A DNA stretch of 64,000 nt from Anabaena azotica FACHB-119 (GCF_014697625.1 NZ_JACJSG010000016.1:93325-157324), one strand, 5' to 3'. Counted from the first letter of the stretch, positions 1-8,808 are shown. Translations and numbers: made by a program. Notes: generated by a model not told the origin, from the sequence alone.

Positions 1-687
1 TAACAAGACAACTGTTGGTGAAAGCGCTGCTTCTTCGCCCCATAATAAATCTGCCGATGCTTTAGAGATGGTAAATTGATGCACCGCCGCACGCCCAAAC
101 TCACTGTTGAGACAATGTTCAGGCAATTCTTGGATGTGGTTGAAGTTCTGCCAACGGGCTGGCTGCACCCCCTCTACAGGGGCTGAGAGCATATTTGAGA
201 CTTCGTGGGAGCCGCCAAGACGACCAAAGGTTAGTTGACCTACCATAATTGTGGTAGTCCAGTTGGAGGCTGGATCGCAGTCGAAGATGCGGGCGCGATT
301 AAAGGTAGTGGCTAAATATTCGTTGTAGTGACCCCACATATCGATATTACGTCCCACCACTGGATCGCACTGATCAACTTGTCCTGGTTGCTGTTGTGTG
401 CTAACAATTTGTGCTTCAATAGCGAAATGACCATTACCCCCAAAGTCCCATCCCATCGCCATACTGAAGGGGCCATTTTCATCCCAATGACCTTCACTAT
501 TAAACCTGGTTCCTAGTTGGTAGAGGTATTCGTGGTACTCGGATACAGGACGGCGGTGGTCAAAGCGATCGCCGTTCATGTATACTGTATTTGTACTAAG
601 ATCCACTAGCCCATTTTTGTGTCCTGTAGGAGCATGAGTGCGTGCAAAGCCTTGAAAGTGCAATCGGGGAAAATCCAAAATGCTCAT
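1..687 (-). CDS. Unknown conserved-looking protein, 3' end cut by window edge
   Basis: An open frame runs on the minus strand from an ATG at 687 to the window edge without a stop (229 codons). It begins MSILDFPRLHFQGFARTHAP and is rich in aromatic residues, Gly and His, with no signal peptide or membrane segment. Because it is cut by the edge, its C-terminus is not visible. I do not recognise the family. The N-terminal pattern (PRLHFQG followed by an Asn/Gly-rich stretch) resembles uncharacterised proteins I associate loosely with specialised metabolism, but I cannot assign a role. The codon use is like that of the surrounding chromosomal genes. Confidence 0.75.
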   Translation of the reverse strand, partial: MSILDFPRLHFQGFARTHAPTGHKNGLVDLSTNTVYMNGDRFDHRRPVSEYHEYLYQLGTRFNSEGHWDENGPFSMAMGWDFGGNGHFAIEAQIVSTQQQPGQVDQCDPVVGRNIDMWGHYNEYLATTFNRARIFDCDPASNWTTTIMVGQLTFGRLGGSHEVSNMLSAPVEGVQPARWQNFNHIQELPEHCLNSEFGRAAVHQFTISKASADLLWGEEAALSPTVVLL

Positions 688-1282
688 GGCAGATTCCTGA
701 GAAATAAATGGCAGTATTTGCTTGATCTGGCTTTTCCTGCAAACTTTTTTCGGGCATTGCAGAATGCTAGTTTGAAGGTGGATCACCTCCCAAGAAAGCA
801 CAGCAGGAGAAGGTTCTTATATTGCCTTTCTTCATGCTTAACGATTTAAAAGCTATGTAATAGGCTTGATTTTAACCTTTGCGTACTTTTCAGGGTGCAT
901 TGAGCAATTTATGCAGATTGCTCATAATTTTACATTTTTTACACAATTGCAGTTTAGGAATATTCATAAACCTGAGTTAGACTTGCAGCAGAGTGATTCG
1001 ACACTTAGGTAAGCAGGTTTTTGGCTAAGTTGACTACCTTATGCTTGTTTAACAAAGGCAGGGAATAATATATAAAAAAAGGGCGTTGCTGAATCAAGAT
1101 ATGAATTTGTCTCACGCAAAGGCGCATTCGCGCAGCGTCTCGTAGAGAAGGCGCTAAGTTACAAAGAAAAAGGACGGTCATTTTGCGATTTCATATTCTA
1201 ATTCAGCAACGCCAAAAAAAGATTATCAACAAGCTGACACAATCATACTTTCAGGCGGAGAATATCTACGCCAAATTATCGC
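688..1282. other. Intergenic region without a convincing gene
   Basis: About 600 bases between the partial unknown gene and the Rieske gene. A short plus-strand frame around 619-849 has no start signal and overlaps the 5' end of the minus-strand gene, so it is not counted. The only structured feature is the inverted-repeat element at 1083-1214. Confidence 0.6.
1083..1214. mobile_element. MITE-like element with ~24-bp terminal inverted repeats
   Basis: The left end GGCGTTGCTGAATCAAGATA is matched in inverted orientation by the right end at about 1190-1214 (TAATTCAGCAACGCC), with a few mismatches. The element is about 130 bp and has no coding capacity. Both ends are flanked by A-runs that could include a target duplication, but the low complexity prevents a firm call. 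The interior holds a separate palindromic repeat (around 1120-1155, GCGCAGCGTCTCGTAGAGAA), the same type seen near 63701 and 40480. Confidence 0.6.
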
Positions 1283-2236
1283 TTACCATTCATGATATAG
1301 CTTTTGGGCATGAAACATAATTTCTTCATTGGGTAGGCGAATCTTAGCGGGCTGGCGGGGGTAAGAAGTTTCAATGGCGTTGGTATCTTGCTCTATTACT
1401 GTTGTTACTGCACTTAAGACAAATTTCCCCAGTAGTGGTTTGAAAATTGGGTGCTTGGGTTGAATGTAGACTAAAACGAAGGTTTTAGTTTGTGTGGGAG
1501 TTTCTGGATACAACGCATGAACTTGCAAAACTTCACCAATGGGGAAAGTCGCACGAAAAGTTGTTAGTGCGGGAAAAGCATATTCTAATGTGCTAGTGTA
1601 AGTCTTGGGTGCAGTCAAAATCAGAGGATTGCGGAGGATATCATTCCAGGTAGTATCGTTACGGTCTAATTCTTGCACAACTTTTGCCCAATATCCGTCA
1701 TACTCAAATACGGGGATGCGATTGGCTTTAATGCCAAATAACTCGCGGTGTGTGCCGCTTTGATGGTTGTAGTCATAGTTGATGGATATGTTGTCCAAAA
1801 AAGTACCCCGAATACTCTTTTCTCCAGCAACTCCCAAAAAACTCATACCTGCACTGACTTTGGAGATCAAATCTGGGATGGGAATTTTGGGATCATAGCC
1901 GCCGTATGTCCAAATACAATCATCTTTAATCACGATTTCCAGAGGATTTAACAGGGGTTGACTGCTGACTTTACCGCAATTGTGCAGTCTTCCCTGCCCA
2001 TCAAACTCTAGCGCATGGAAAGGACAGGCGATCGCATCTTTATTTTGACAAATCCAGCCATCTGATAACGGTGCTTGCATATGAGGACAGATGTTATCAA
2101 GGGCAAACACTTCACCTTGCTGATTTTGCCACAGTACATAGTCCTGTTCATTAAGTGTGACTTTATAAGGTTTGTTAATGCCCAACATGGAACGATGGGC
2201 AATTAACCAAGGTGCACCCGGCAAAATTGCTTCCAT
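1283..2236 (-). CDS. Rieske-type non-haem iron oxygenase
   Basis: Predicted 317-residue oxygenase component. A Rieske [2Fe-2S] domain occupies about residues 5-110, with ligands C50-P-H52 and C71-x2-H74. It is followed by a mononuclear iron site around D155-Y-N-H158-x4-H163, as in ring-hydroxylating and pheophorbide/chlorophyllide-type oxygenases. Electrons would come from a ferredoxin encoded elsewhere; no reductase gene is adjacent. There is no C-terminal transmembrane pair of the kind found in pheophorbide a oxygenase, so a soluble enzyme is likely. The substrate cannot be read from the sequence. It is divergent from the TetR-type gene at 2430, which suggests, without proving, that this repressor controls it through the shared 190-bp region. 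Confidence 0.85.
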   Translation of the reverse strand: MEAILPGAPWLIAHRSMLGINKPYKVTLNEQDYVLWQNQQGEVFALDNICPHMQAPLSDGWICQNKDAIACPFHALEFDGQGRLHNCGKVSSQPLLNPLEIVIKDDCIWTYGGYDPKIPIPDLISKVSAGMSFLGVAGEKSIRGTFLDNISINYDYNHQSGTHRELFGIKANRIPVFEYDGYWAKVVQELDRNDTTWNDILRNPLILTAPKTYTSTLEYAFPALTTFRATFPIGEVLQVHALYPETPTQTKTFVLVYIQPKHPIFKPLLGKFVLSAVTTVIEQDTNAIETSYPRQPAKIRLPNEEIMFHAQKLYHEW

Positions 2237-2429
2237 ATAAGTCTCCCAAGGATTAGTTTTAAGTTAGGGACATCCCAAATTTTCTTGTAGGATGGGCAGG
2301 ACAGCCCGTCCTAGATTCTGGGCGGTAATAGAGTAAAATTGTGACAAAAGTTTCATCTTTGATTTTTAAAATACGACATATCATTCACATTTGTCAACTA
2401 GGAACGTGACTAAACCAGAACCTACCCCA
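2237..2429. promoter_or_regulatory. Divergent promoter region between Rieske oxygenase and TetR-type regulator
   Basis: This short AT-rich region separates two divergent genes, the classic arrangement for an autoregulated TetR operator. An imperfect dyad is present near 2290-2320 (AGGATGGGCAGGACAGCCCGTCCT). I could not define an operator with certainty. Confidence 0.35.
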
Positions 2430-3185
2430 ATGCGCCGTCAACCCAAGCAAAAGCGCAGTCAACAACGAGTAGAGAAAATTCTCCAAGCAGCAGCAGAAGT
2501 TTTTGTAGAAGTGGGATATGAAGCGGCGACTACCCACATGATAGCGGCGAAAGCTGAAACGGCGATCGGTTCTCTATATCAGTTTTTTCCTGATAAATTG
2601 GCAATTTTTCACGCTTTAGAAGCTCGTCACATGGAACGGGTAACAGTTATTCATGCTCAACTAATGCAGTCAGCAGATAGGGAAAAGCCATTATCAGACT
2701 TTATTGAACTTGTGGTGAATACTTATGCTGAATATTTTGCCGATCCCATGCCGCGTATTGTGTATATTCAATATTTTCTTGCACCAGAGTTATTTAAACT
2801 ATTTAATGAAAGCTTTAATGAGTGGTTGATAAAAGAGTTTGCTAGCTTGTTTCGCGGTTGGAATCCCGACTTAACTGTAGAAAAAAGCGAACTTTTAGCA
2901 GAAACGGTTCATTTATGTTACAACACCTTACTGTTCAATGCTTTACGCCAGGATAAGCAGCAAAGACAAGCTCGATATGCAGAAATTAAGGCTTTATTAG
3001 TGGCATACTTGACACCCTATGCAGAGCGATCGCCACAACAGGTAATGAAAGTAATGATATGTCCTCACTGTCATTCATCTCGGTTATCAAAAAATGGGCA
3101 TCGCCACGGCAAACAACGCTATCTCTGCAAAGACTGCGGTAGACAGTTTTTACAGAGGCAGGAAACCTCATGCAATAAATTGTGA
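2430..3185 (+). CDS. TetR/AcrR-type regulator with C-terminal zinc ribbon
   Basis: The first ~200 residues are a TetR-family regulator: a basic leader, then a helix-turn-helix at roughly residues 12-55 (RVEKILQAAAEVFVEVGYEA, then a tryptophan-free recognition helix ending in SLYQFF), and a helical ligand domain. The reading frame then runs without a break into a 45-residue zinc ribbon with CxxC at 211/214 and CxxC at 233/236 (CPHCHSSRL and RYLCKDCGRQF). That pattern is typical of the InsA/IS1-type transposase N-terminus, not of TetR proteins. ATG 2430 is used; in-frame TTG 2391 and GTG 2406 are alternatives, and none has a good ribosome site. An internal ATG at 3045 would be the natural start of the zinc-ribbon part, so the fusion probably arose by insertion of an IS fragment. 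Confidence 0.8.
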   Translation: MRRQPKQKRSQQRVEKILQAAAEVFVEVGYEAATTHMIAAKAETAIGSLYQFFPDKLAIFHALEARHMERVTVIHAQLMQSADREKPLSDFIELVVNTYAEYFADPMPRIVYIQYFLAPELFKLFNESFNEWLIKEFASLFRGWNPDLTVEKSELLAETVHLCYNTLLFNALRQDKQQRQARYAEIKALLVAYLTPYAERSPQQVMKVMICPHCHSSRLSKNGHRHGKQRYLCKDCGRQFLQRQETSCNKL

Positions 3186-3257
3186 CAATATCTGTTGTTA
3201 ATCCCCAGAAAATACTTAAGATAAATAACGATCTTCTCAAACTGCGGAGAGATATCA

Positions 3258-4694
3258 GTGAAGAAAACGCTATTCCTCAATCCTCCTTCATTCGATGGGT
3301 TTGACGGTGGTGCAGGTTCCCGATACCAAGCCAAACGCGAAATTACATCATTTTGGTATCCGACATGGCTGGCACAACCTGCGGCGCTTGTACCTGGTAG
3401 CAAGCTGGTAGATGCGCCACCACATGGTCAAACTGTGGAGGATGTGCTGCAAATAGCTCAAGATTACGAGTTAATTATTATGCACACTAGTACGCCATCA
3501 TTAGCTAATGATGTCAAGTGTGCTGAAGCGATTAAGGCAAAAAATCCCAGTGTAAAGATTGGTTTTGTTGGCGCTCATGTGGCAGTCTTACCAGAGGAGA
3601 CGTTGCAGCAGAATCCAGTAATTGACTTTGTGTGTCGCAATGAGTTTGACTATACCTGTAAAGAATTGGCTGAGGGTAAGCCTTGGGATGAAATTAAAGG
3701 CATCAGTTACCGCAACCAGTTCTCCCAAATCCGTCACAATGAAGAGCGTCCCTTAATTCATGATTGGGATGCTATGCCTAGCGTCCTACCAGTTTACGCC
3801 CGTGATTTAGATATTAGTAAGTATTTTATCGGTTATCTCCAGCATCCTTATATTTCCTTTTATACTGGGCGCGGTTGTCCGGCAAAATGTACCTTTTGTC
3901 TATGGCCGCAAACAATTGGCGGTCATCTCTATCGCCACAAAAGCCCGGAGGCGGTAGGACGAGAGATGGCGGAAGCTAAAGCCCTATTCGGCGACAAAGT
4001 GCGGGAGTATATGTTTGATGATGACACATTTACCATCGATAAACATCGTGCGATCGCCATCAGCGAACACATGAAGAAACTCAAGCTAACTTGGAGTTGC
4101 AACGCCCGCGCCAATCTCGATTATGATACCCTCAAACAACTACGGGATAATGGTTTACGCTTGCTGCTAGTTGGGTTTGAATCTGGAAACCAAGATATTC
4201 TCAACCGCATCAAAAAAGGCATTAAGTTAGAAGTGGCGCGAGAATTTATGAACAATTGCCACAAACTAGGAATTACCGTCCACGGAACTTTTATCATTGG
4301 TTTACCGATTGAAACTCCCCAAACCGTAGAAGAAACAATCCGATTTGCTTGTGAACTCAGTCCCCACACGATACAAGTTTCCATTGCTGCACCTTATCCG
4401 GGAACGGAACTTTACGAACAAGCCAAAGCTAACAACTGGTTTACTAATCAATCTCTGGTAGCTGATTCTGGCATTCAAACTTCTACACTGCAATATTCCA
4501 CCCTTTCCAGTGCCGAAATTGAAGATGCTGTTGAGCGAATGTACCGCAAATTTTACTTCCGCCCCAAAGCTATCATCCCCATTGTGCGGGAAATGTTGAG
4601 CGATCGCCAAATGCTGGTGCGTCGCTTACGTGAAGGTGGGGAGTTCTTCTCTTACTTGAAGGAACGGCGATTAACAGCGCAAAATTCACATTAA
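3258..4694 (+). CDS. hpnJ: HpnJ, hopanoid-associated B12-binding radical SAM enzyme
   Basis: This 478-residue protein has an N-terminal cobalamin-binding-like domain (about 1-150) followed by a radical SAM core with the CxxxCxxC cluster motif C207/C211/C214 (GRGCPAKCTFCLW). The opening KTLFLNPPSFDGFDGGAGSR and overall length match HpnJ, the enzyme linked by published genetics to the cyclitol-ether head group of bacteriohopanetetrol (ring contraction of the glucosamine-type head group). The start is GTG 3258, after a purine-rich GCGGAGAGA. No other hpn or shc gene is in the window, so the hopanoid pathway is dispersed here. It follows the TetR-type gene by 72 bp on the same strand and could be co-transcribed with it. 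Confidence 0.85.
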   Translation: MKKTLFLNPPSFDGFDGGAGSRYQAKREITSFWYPTWLAQPAALVPGSKLVDAPPHGQTVEDVLQIAQDYELIIMHTSTPSLANDVKCAEAIKAKNPSVKIGFVGAHVAVLPEETLQQNPVIDFVCRNEFDYTCKELAEGKPWDEIKGISYRNQFSQIRHNEERPLIHDWDAMPSVLPVYARDLDISKYFIGYLQHPYISFYTGRGCPAKCTFCLWPQTIGGHLYRHKSPEAVGREMAEAKALFGDKVREYMFDDDTFTIDKHRAIAISEHMKKLKLTWSCNARANLDYDTLKQLRDNGLRLLLVGFESGNQDILNRIKKGIKLEVAREFMNNCHKLGITVHGTFIIGLPIETPQTVEETIRFACELSPHTIQVSIAAPYPGTELYEQAKANNWFTNQSLVADSGIQTSTLQYSTLSSAEIEDAVERMYRKFYFRPKAIIPIVREMLSDRQMLVRRLREGGEFFSYLKERRLTAQNSH

Positions 4695-4698
4695 GGCA

Positions 4699-4912
4699 GG
4701 TGACAGTTGACAGTTGACAGTTGACAGTTGACAGTTATCAGTTGTCAGTTGTCAGTTGTCAGGAGGTAGGAGTTAATTATTTCTTCCTCATCTCCCCCCA
4801 CTCCCTCATCTCCCTCATCTCCCTCATCTCCCTCATCTCCCTCATCTCCCTCATCTCCCTCATCTCCCTCATCTCCCTCATCTCCCTCATCTCCCTCATC
4901 TCCCCCAGTCAC
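4699..4912. repeat. STRR arrays: GACAGTT units then CTCCCTCAT units
   Basis: Tandem 7-mers of the CAGTTGA/CAGTTGT type (about 4700-4762) are followed after a spacer by about a dozen perfect 9-mers TCATCTCCC (about 4797-4905). There are no spacers between units. Any frame read through the array (for example 4721-5005) is repeat translation and not a gene. The array separates the 3' ends of hpnJ and the convergent response regulator gene. Confidence 0.95.
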
Positions 4913-4914
4913 CC

Positions 4915-5544
4915 TTACAACAGAATTAAACCAAGTCGCACACCAACAGTAACAGCTTCGGTGCGGGTGGAAACGGCGAGTTTCTGGAAAATAGAGGAAA
5001 CATGAAACTTGACTGTATGTTCGGAAATTTGCAGATTTTTGGCGATCGCTTTATTCCCCAACCCAGAACCCAGCATTTGTAAAACCTCAATTTCTCGTGG
5101 TGTTAAGGTTTGTACCGCATTCGGTGCTGCTTTTTCGCGGACAGATAAAAATTCTAAAATGTCTGGATGTAGGACAACCAAACCAAGAGCGATCGCTTCA
5201 ATTGCTGTCAAAATTTCCAATTCTGTACTATTATCAAGTAATATACCCCGTACACCAGCACCTATTGCGGCTTCCGTATCGATTTGAGCCAATTCTTCCA
5301 CAATCAACATCACCCTTAACGGGTCTTGTTCCTCTTGGATGAGTAGTAATTTATCCCAAAGGTCGGGAGAATCATCATCCAAATCTAACAGCAATACATC
5401 CGGTTGTAATTGCTTAACTTCCCTTGCTAGTACATCCACATCAGATACACTTCCCACAACCGTCATTTGCGGATCACTCGCCACCACAGCCGATAATCCC
5501 GCCCGTACTACAGGGGAAGCAGCAACTACCATTACTCCAATCAT
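4915..5544 (-). CDS. NarL/FixJ-type response regulator with degenerate receiver
   Basis: This 209-residue protein has a CheY-like N-terminal domain (1-120) and a LuxR-type helix-turn-helix at about 145-205 (LTPREIEVLQMLGSGLGNKA, then SEHTVKFHVSSIFQKL). The phospho-acceptor position has Asp54 (LLLDLDD). However, the acidic pair normally found at positions 8-10 is replaced by VVAAS, and the conserved Lys region reads GILLDNS, so Mg2+-dependent phosphorylation may be lost. It could work as an unphosphorylated or ligand-responsive regulator. No sensor kinase gene is beside it. The start ATG 5544 lies after AGGGGAA-like purines in the upstream strand. Confidence 0.88.
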   Translation of the reverse strand: MIGVMVVAASPVVRAGLSAVVASDPQMTVVGSVSDVDVLAREVKQLQPDVLLLDLDDDSPDLWDKLLLIQEEQDPLRVMLIVEELAQIDTEAAIGAGVRGILLDNSTELEILTAIEAIALGLVVLHPDILEFLSVREKAAPNAVQTLTPREIEVLQMLGSGLGNKAIAKNLQISEHTVKFHVSSIFQKLAVSTRTEAVTVGVRLGLILL

Positions 5545-5635
5545 TTCCCCTCCACCTTAATAGTCATGAGATACAGATTGTGCTAGGGACAATTCTGGCT
5601 TGCCACAAGTTGGCAGAGACAGAAATATTTATTTA

Positions 5636-5848
5636 ACGTGAGTTCGACCAGTGCGGTTTTGACCTCACCCCCAACCCCTCTGTCTTGAAAAGTTCTGAAC
5701 GCCGGAAGCCGGCGCACCCTACGGGAAGCAAGCTACAGACTTTTCGCTCCTACGAGGAGAGGGGTTGGGGGTGAGGTATTTTTTCGTTTCTCCTCCCTCT
5801 CCTCGTAGGAGAGGGAGGTTGGGAGGGAGAGGTTCATCGAACTCACGT
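5636..5848. mobile_element. MITE family A, copy 1 (ends ACGTGAGTTCGA)
   Basis: The element runs from ACGTGAGTTCGA to TCGAACTCACGT and contains two internal hairpins built from CCCCCAACCCCTCT/AGAGGGGTTGGGGG and CTCCCTCTCCTCGTAGGAGA arms. Compared with copies at 25745 and 29017 it carries an extra 65 bp at 5682-5746. It sits upstream of clpB, so it could add structure to the clpB leader region, though nothing shows that it does. Confidence 0.8.
5682..5746. mobile_element. 65-bp nested insertion inside MITE A copy 1
   Basis: This GC-rich stretch is absent from the other two family A copies, whose sequence passes directly from ACCCCTCT to CTCCTACGAGG. Its ends are roughly inverted (AAAAGTTCTG and CAGACTTTT), and it carries an inner dyad GCCGGAAGCCGGC. 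It is interpreted as a second small element that inserted into the first. Confidence 0.6.
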
Positions 5849-5993
5849 TTATTAAATAGAGAAGTAATACTACTCTCTTAAGACGTGAAGACCGATCCCG
5901 CTAATGATGCGACTCTCCGTAAAATGACGATAGAGAACAAATAGTTCCACCTGCATTCTCTGCATTTACATTTGGTCGTCCCTCAATTAGCCT

Positions 5994-8612
5994 ATGCAAC
6001 CAACTAATCCTAATCAATTTACCGAAAAAGCCTGGGAAGCGATCGCCCACACTCCTGAGATTGCTAAACAGCATCAACAGCAGCAAATAGAAAGCGAACA
6101 TCTGATGAAAGCGCTACTGGAACAAGATGGTTTGGCCAGTGGGATTTTGACCAAAGCAGGTGTGAACTTACAAAGAATTAGCGATCGCACTGACCAATTT
6201 ATCCAACGTCAGCCCAAAGTCTCTGGTAACAGCACCTCAGTTTACCTGGGGCGGAGTTTGGATACTTTATTAGACCGGGCGGACGGACATCGCAAAGATT
6301 TTAAAGACGAATATATTTCTATTGAACATTTATTATTAGCTTACGCCAAAGACGATCGCTTCGGTAAAGCTTTGCTACAAGAGTTCGGCTTAGATGAAAG
6401 CAAGTTAAAGAATATTATTAAGCAAGTTCGTGGGAGTCAAACAGTGACCGACCAAAATCCAGAAGGCAAATACCAATCGCTGGAAAAATACGGGCGTGAC
6501 CTCACAGAAGCAGCCCGTAAAGGTCAACTTGATCCAGTTATTGGTCGGGATGATGAAATTCGCCGCACCATCCAAATCCTCTCACGCCGCACCAAGAATA
6601 ACCCCGTGTTAATTGGTGAACCCGGTGTAGGTAAAACGGCGATCGCCGAAGGTTTAGCCCAGCGTATCGTCGCTGGTGATGTACCCCAATCTCTCAAAGA
6701 CCGCAAGTTAATCTCCTTAGATATGGGGGCGATGATTGCGGGGGCAAAATTCCGGGGTGAATTTGAAGAACGTCTCAAAGCAGTATTAAAAGAAGTCACC
6801 GAATCCGGCGGTAATATAGTTTTATTTATTGATGAAATTCATACCGTTGTTGGTGCTGGTGCAACTCAAGGGGCAATGGATGCTGGCAACTTGTTAAAAC
6901 CCATGTTGGCGCGGGGTGAACTGCGTTGTATTGGGGCGACAACCTTGGATGAATACCGCAAATATATCGAAAAAGATGCGGCACTGGAAAGACGTTTCCA
7001 ACAAGTTTACGTAGACCAGCCTAGTGTAGAAGATACCATTTCTATTTTACGCGGTTTGAAGGAACGTTACGAAGTCCACCACGGGGTGAAGATTTCCGAT
7101 AGTTCCTTGGTAGCAGCCGCTACATTGTCCAGCCGTTATATTAGCGATCGCTTCCTCCCAGACAAAGCCATTGACTTAGTAGATGAAGCCGCCGCTAGGT
7201 TGAAAATGGAGATTACCTCCAAGCCAGAAGAACTCGACGAAATCGACCGGAAGATTCTGCAATTAGAGATGGAAAAGCTATCTCTGCAAAAAGAAAGTAA
7301 TGCAGCTTCCCGTGAAAGGTTGGAAAGATTAGAGAAAGAACTGGCTGACCTGAAAGAGGAACAAAGAACCCTCAGCGCCCAATGGCAATCGGAAAAGGAT
7401 GTCATTACTAAATTACAATCTGTCAAGGAAGAAATTGACAAAGTTAACTTAGAAATTCAGCAAGCCGAGAGAGATTACGACCTCAACCGCGCCGCCGAAC
7501 TCAAGTATGGTAAGTTAACCGACTTGCACCGCAGACTGGAAGCAACGGAACGGGAATTATCCCAAGCCCAAGGTTCAGGTAAATCTCTGTTGCGGGAAGA
7601 AGTCACCGAAGCTGACATTGCGGAAATTATCTCTAAGTGGACGGGTATTCCCATCAGCAAGTTAGTAGAATCTGAGAAAGAGAAACTCCTACATTTAGAA
7701 GATGAATTGCACCGTCGGGTGATAGGACAAGATGAAGCCGTGACAGCCGTCGCCGATGCAATTCAGCGATCGCGTGCTGGATTAGCTGATCCTAATCGTC
7801 CCATCGCCAGCTTTATCTTCCTCGGCCCCACTGGTGTAGGTAAAACCGAACTGGCGAAGGCGTTAGCCTCCTATATGTTCGACACCGAAGAAGCCTTGGT
7901 GCGAATTGATATGTCCGAGTACATGGAGAAACACGCCGTCTCCCGGTTAATCGGTGCGCCTCCAGGTTACGTAGGCTACGAGGAAGGCGGACAACTGACA
8001 GAATCGATTCGTCGTCGTCCTTACGCCGTCATTCTCTTCGACGAAATCGAGAAAGCCCACCCCGACGTATTTAATATTTTCCTGCAAATCCTCGATGATG
8101 GTCGTGTAACTGATGCCCAAGGTCATACTGTGGACTTCAAGAACACAATTATTATCATGACCAGCAACATCGGTTCGCAGTACATCCTCGATATTGCTGG
8201 CGATAACTCCCGTTACGACGAAATGCGCCATCGGGTAATGGAGGCGATGCGGAATAGCTTCCGTCCTGAGTTCCTCAACCGGATTGATGAGGTAATTATC
8301 TTCCACGGTTTGGATAAGCGGGAATTGCGGCAGATTGTGCAGTTGCAAGTGGAAAGGTTACGGGCGAGATTGGGCGATCGTAAGATATCTCTCAGACTTT
8401 CCGATGCAGCCCTTGACTTTTTGGCAGAAGTAGGGTACGACCCAGTGTTTGGGGCGCGTCCACTGAAGCGGGCGATACAGCGCGAGTTAGAAACGCAAAT
8501 TGCTAAGGCGATTTTGCGCGGTGAGTTTAATGATGGGGATACGATTTTTGTCGATGTACAGAATGAAAGATTGTCTTTTAGTCGATTACCTGTTGAGGTG
8601 TTTACTAGTTAG
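5994..8612 (+). CDS. clpB: ClpB disaggregase (Hsp100 ATPase)
   Basis: A full-length 872-residue ClpB. It has an N-terminal double Clp-N repeat (1-145), AAA module 1 with Walker A GEPGVGKT at 208-215 and Walker B LFIDEIH, a long coiled-coil middle domain (about 410-525, rich in Glu/Lys/Leu) that distinguishes ClpB from ClpA/ClpC, AAA module 2 with Walker A GPTGVGKT at 611-618, and the small C-terminal domain. It solubilises aggregated protein in the cytoplasm with DnaK/DnaJ. Cyanobacteria usually have two clpB genes, one heat-inducible; which one this is cannot be decided here. No CIRCE element (TTAGCACTC-N9-GAGTGCTAA) is seen upstream. A Rho-independent terminator follows at 8640. Confidence 0.97.
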   Translation: MQPTNPNQFTEKAWEAIAHTPEIAKQHQQQQIESEHLMKALLEQDGLASGILTKAGVNLQRISDRTDQFIQRQPKVSGNSTSVYLGRSLDTLLDRADGHRKDFKDEYISIEHLLLAYAKDDRFGKALLQEFGLDESKLKNIIKQVRGSQTVTDQNPEGKYQSLEKYGRDLTEAARKGQLDPVIGRDDEIRRTIQILSRRTKNNPVLIGEPGVGKTAIAEGLAQRIVAGDVPQSLKDRKLISLDMGAMIAGAKFRGEFEERLKAVLKEVTESGGNIVLFIDEIHTVVGAGATQGAMDAGNLLKPMLARGELRCIGATTLDEYRKYIEKDAALERRFQQVYVDQPSVEDTISILRGLKERYEVHHGVKISDSSLVAAATLSSRYISDRFLPDKAIDLVDEAAARLKMEITSKPEELDEIDRKILQLEMEKLSLQKESNAASRERLERLEKELADLKEEQRTLSAQWQSEKDVITKLQSVKEEIDKVNLEIQQAERDYDLNRAAELKYGKLTDLHRRLEATERELSQAQGSGKSLLREEVTEADIAEIISKWTGIPISKLVESEKEKLLHLEDELHRRVIGQDEAVTAVADAIQRSRAGLADPNRPIASFIFLGPTGVGKTELAKALASYMFDTEEALVRIDMSEYMEKHAVSRLIGAPPGYVGYEEGGQLTESIRRRPYAVILFDEIEKAHPDVFNIFLQILDDGRVTDAQGHTVDFKNTIIIMTSNIGSQYILDIAGDNSRYDEMRHRVMEAMRNSFRPEFLNRIDEVIIFHGLDKRELRQIVQLQVERLRARLGDRKISLRLSDAALDFLAEVGYDPVFGARPLKRAIQRELETQIAKAILRGEFNDGDTIFVDVQNERLSFSRLPVEVFTS

Positions 8613-8639
8613 TTGAAGGAAGATTAGCTCACGCAGAGG

Positions 8640-8672
8640 CGCAAAGACGCGAAGGAGTGTCTTTGCGTTTTT
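8640..8672 (+). terminator. Rho-independent terminator after clpB
   Basis: A perfect 9-bp stem, CGCAAAGAC (8640-8648) pairing with GTCTTTGCG (8659-8667), has a 10-base loop and is followed by TTTTT. Confidence 0.8.
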
Positions 8673-8808
8673 GCGTCTTTTAGGAATAATTATTCAGTAA
8701 AAATTTTATTCCTAGTAATCACTTTTCTCAGAAAGCAAAGTGATTAGGATGACACAGTTGAGTTTTATAAGTTAAAATTTATATTTTTAGAATGTAGTAT
8801 CTACTGGC

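Noticed and set aside
619..849. 76-codon plus-strand frame
   Set aside because: It overlaps the start of the minus-strand unknown gene, lacks a start signal and has no protein-like composition.
4797..4905. Possible CRISPR array
   Set aside because: The repeat unit is 9 bp with no spacers, so it is a simple tandem repeat.
4721..5005. Plus-strand frame of 94 codons rich in Ser-Leu-Ile repeats
   Set aside because: It is translated STRR array plus the antisense of the response-regulator gene. No ribosome site.
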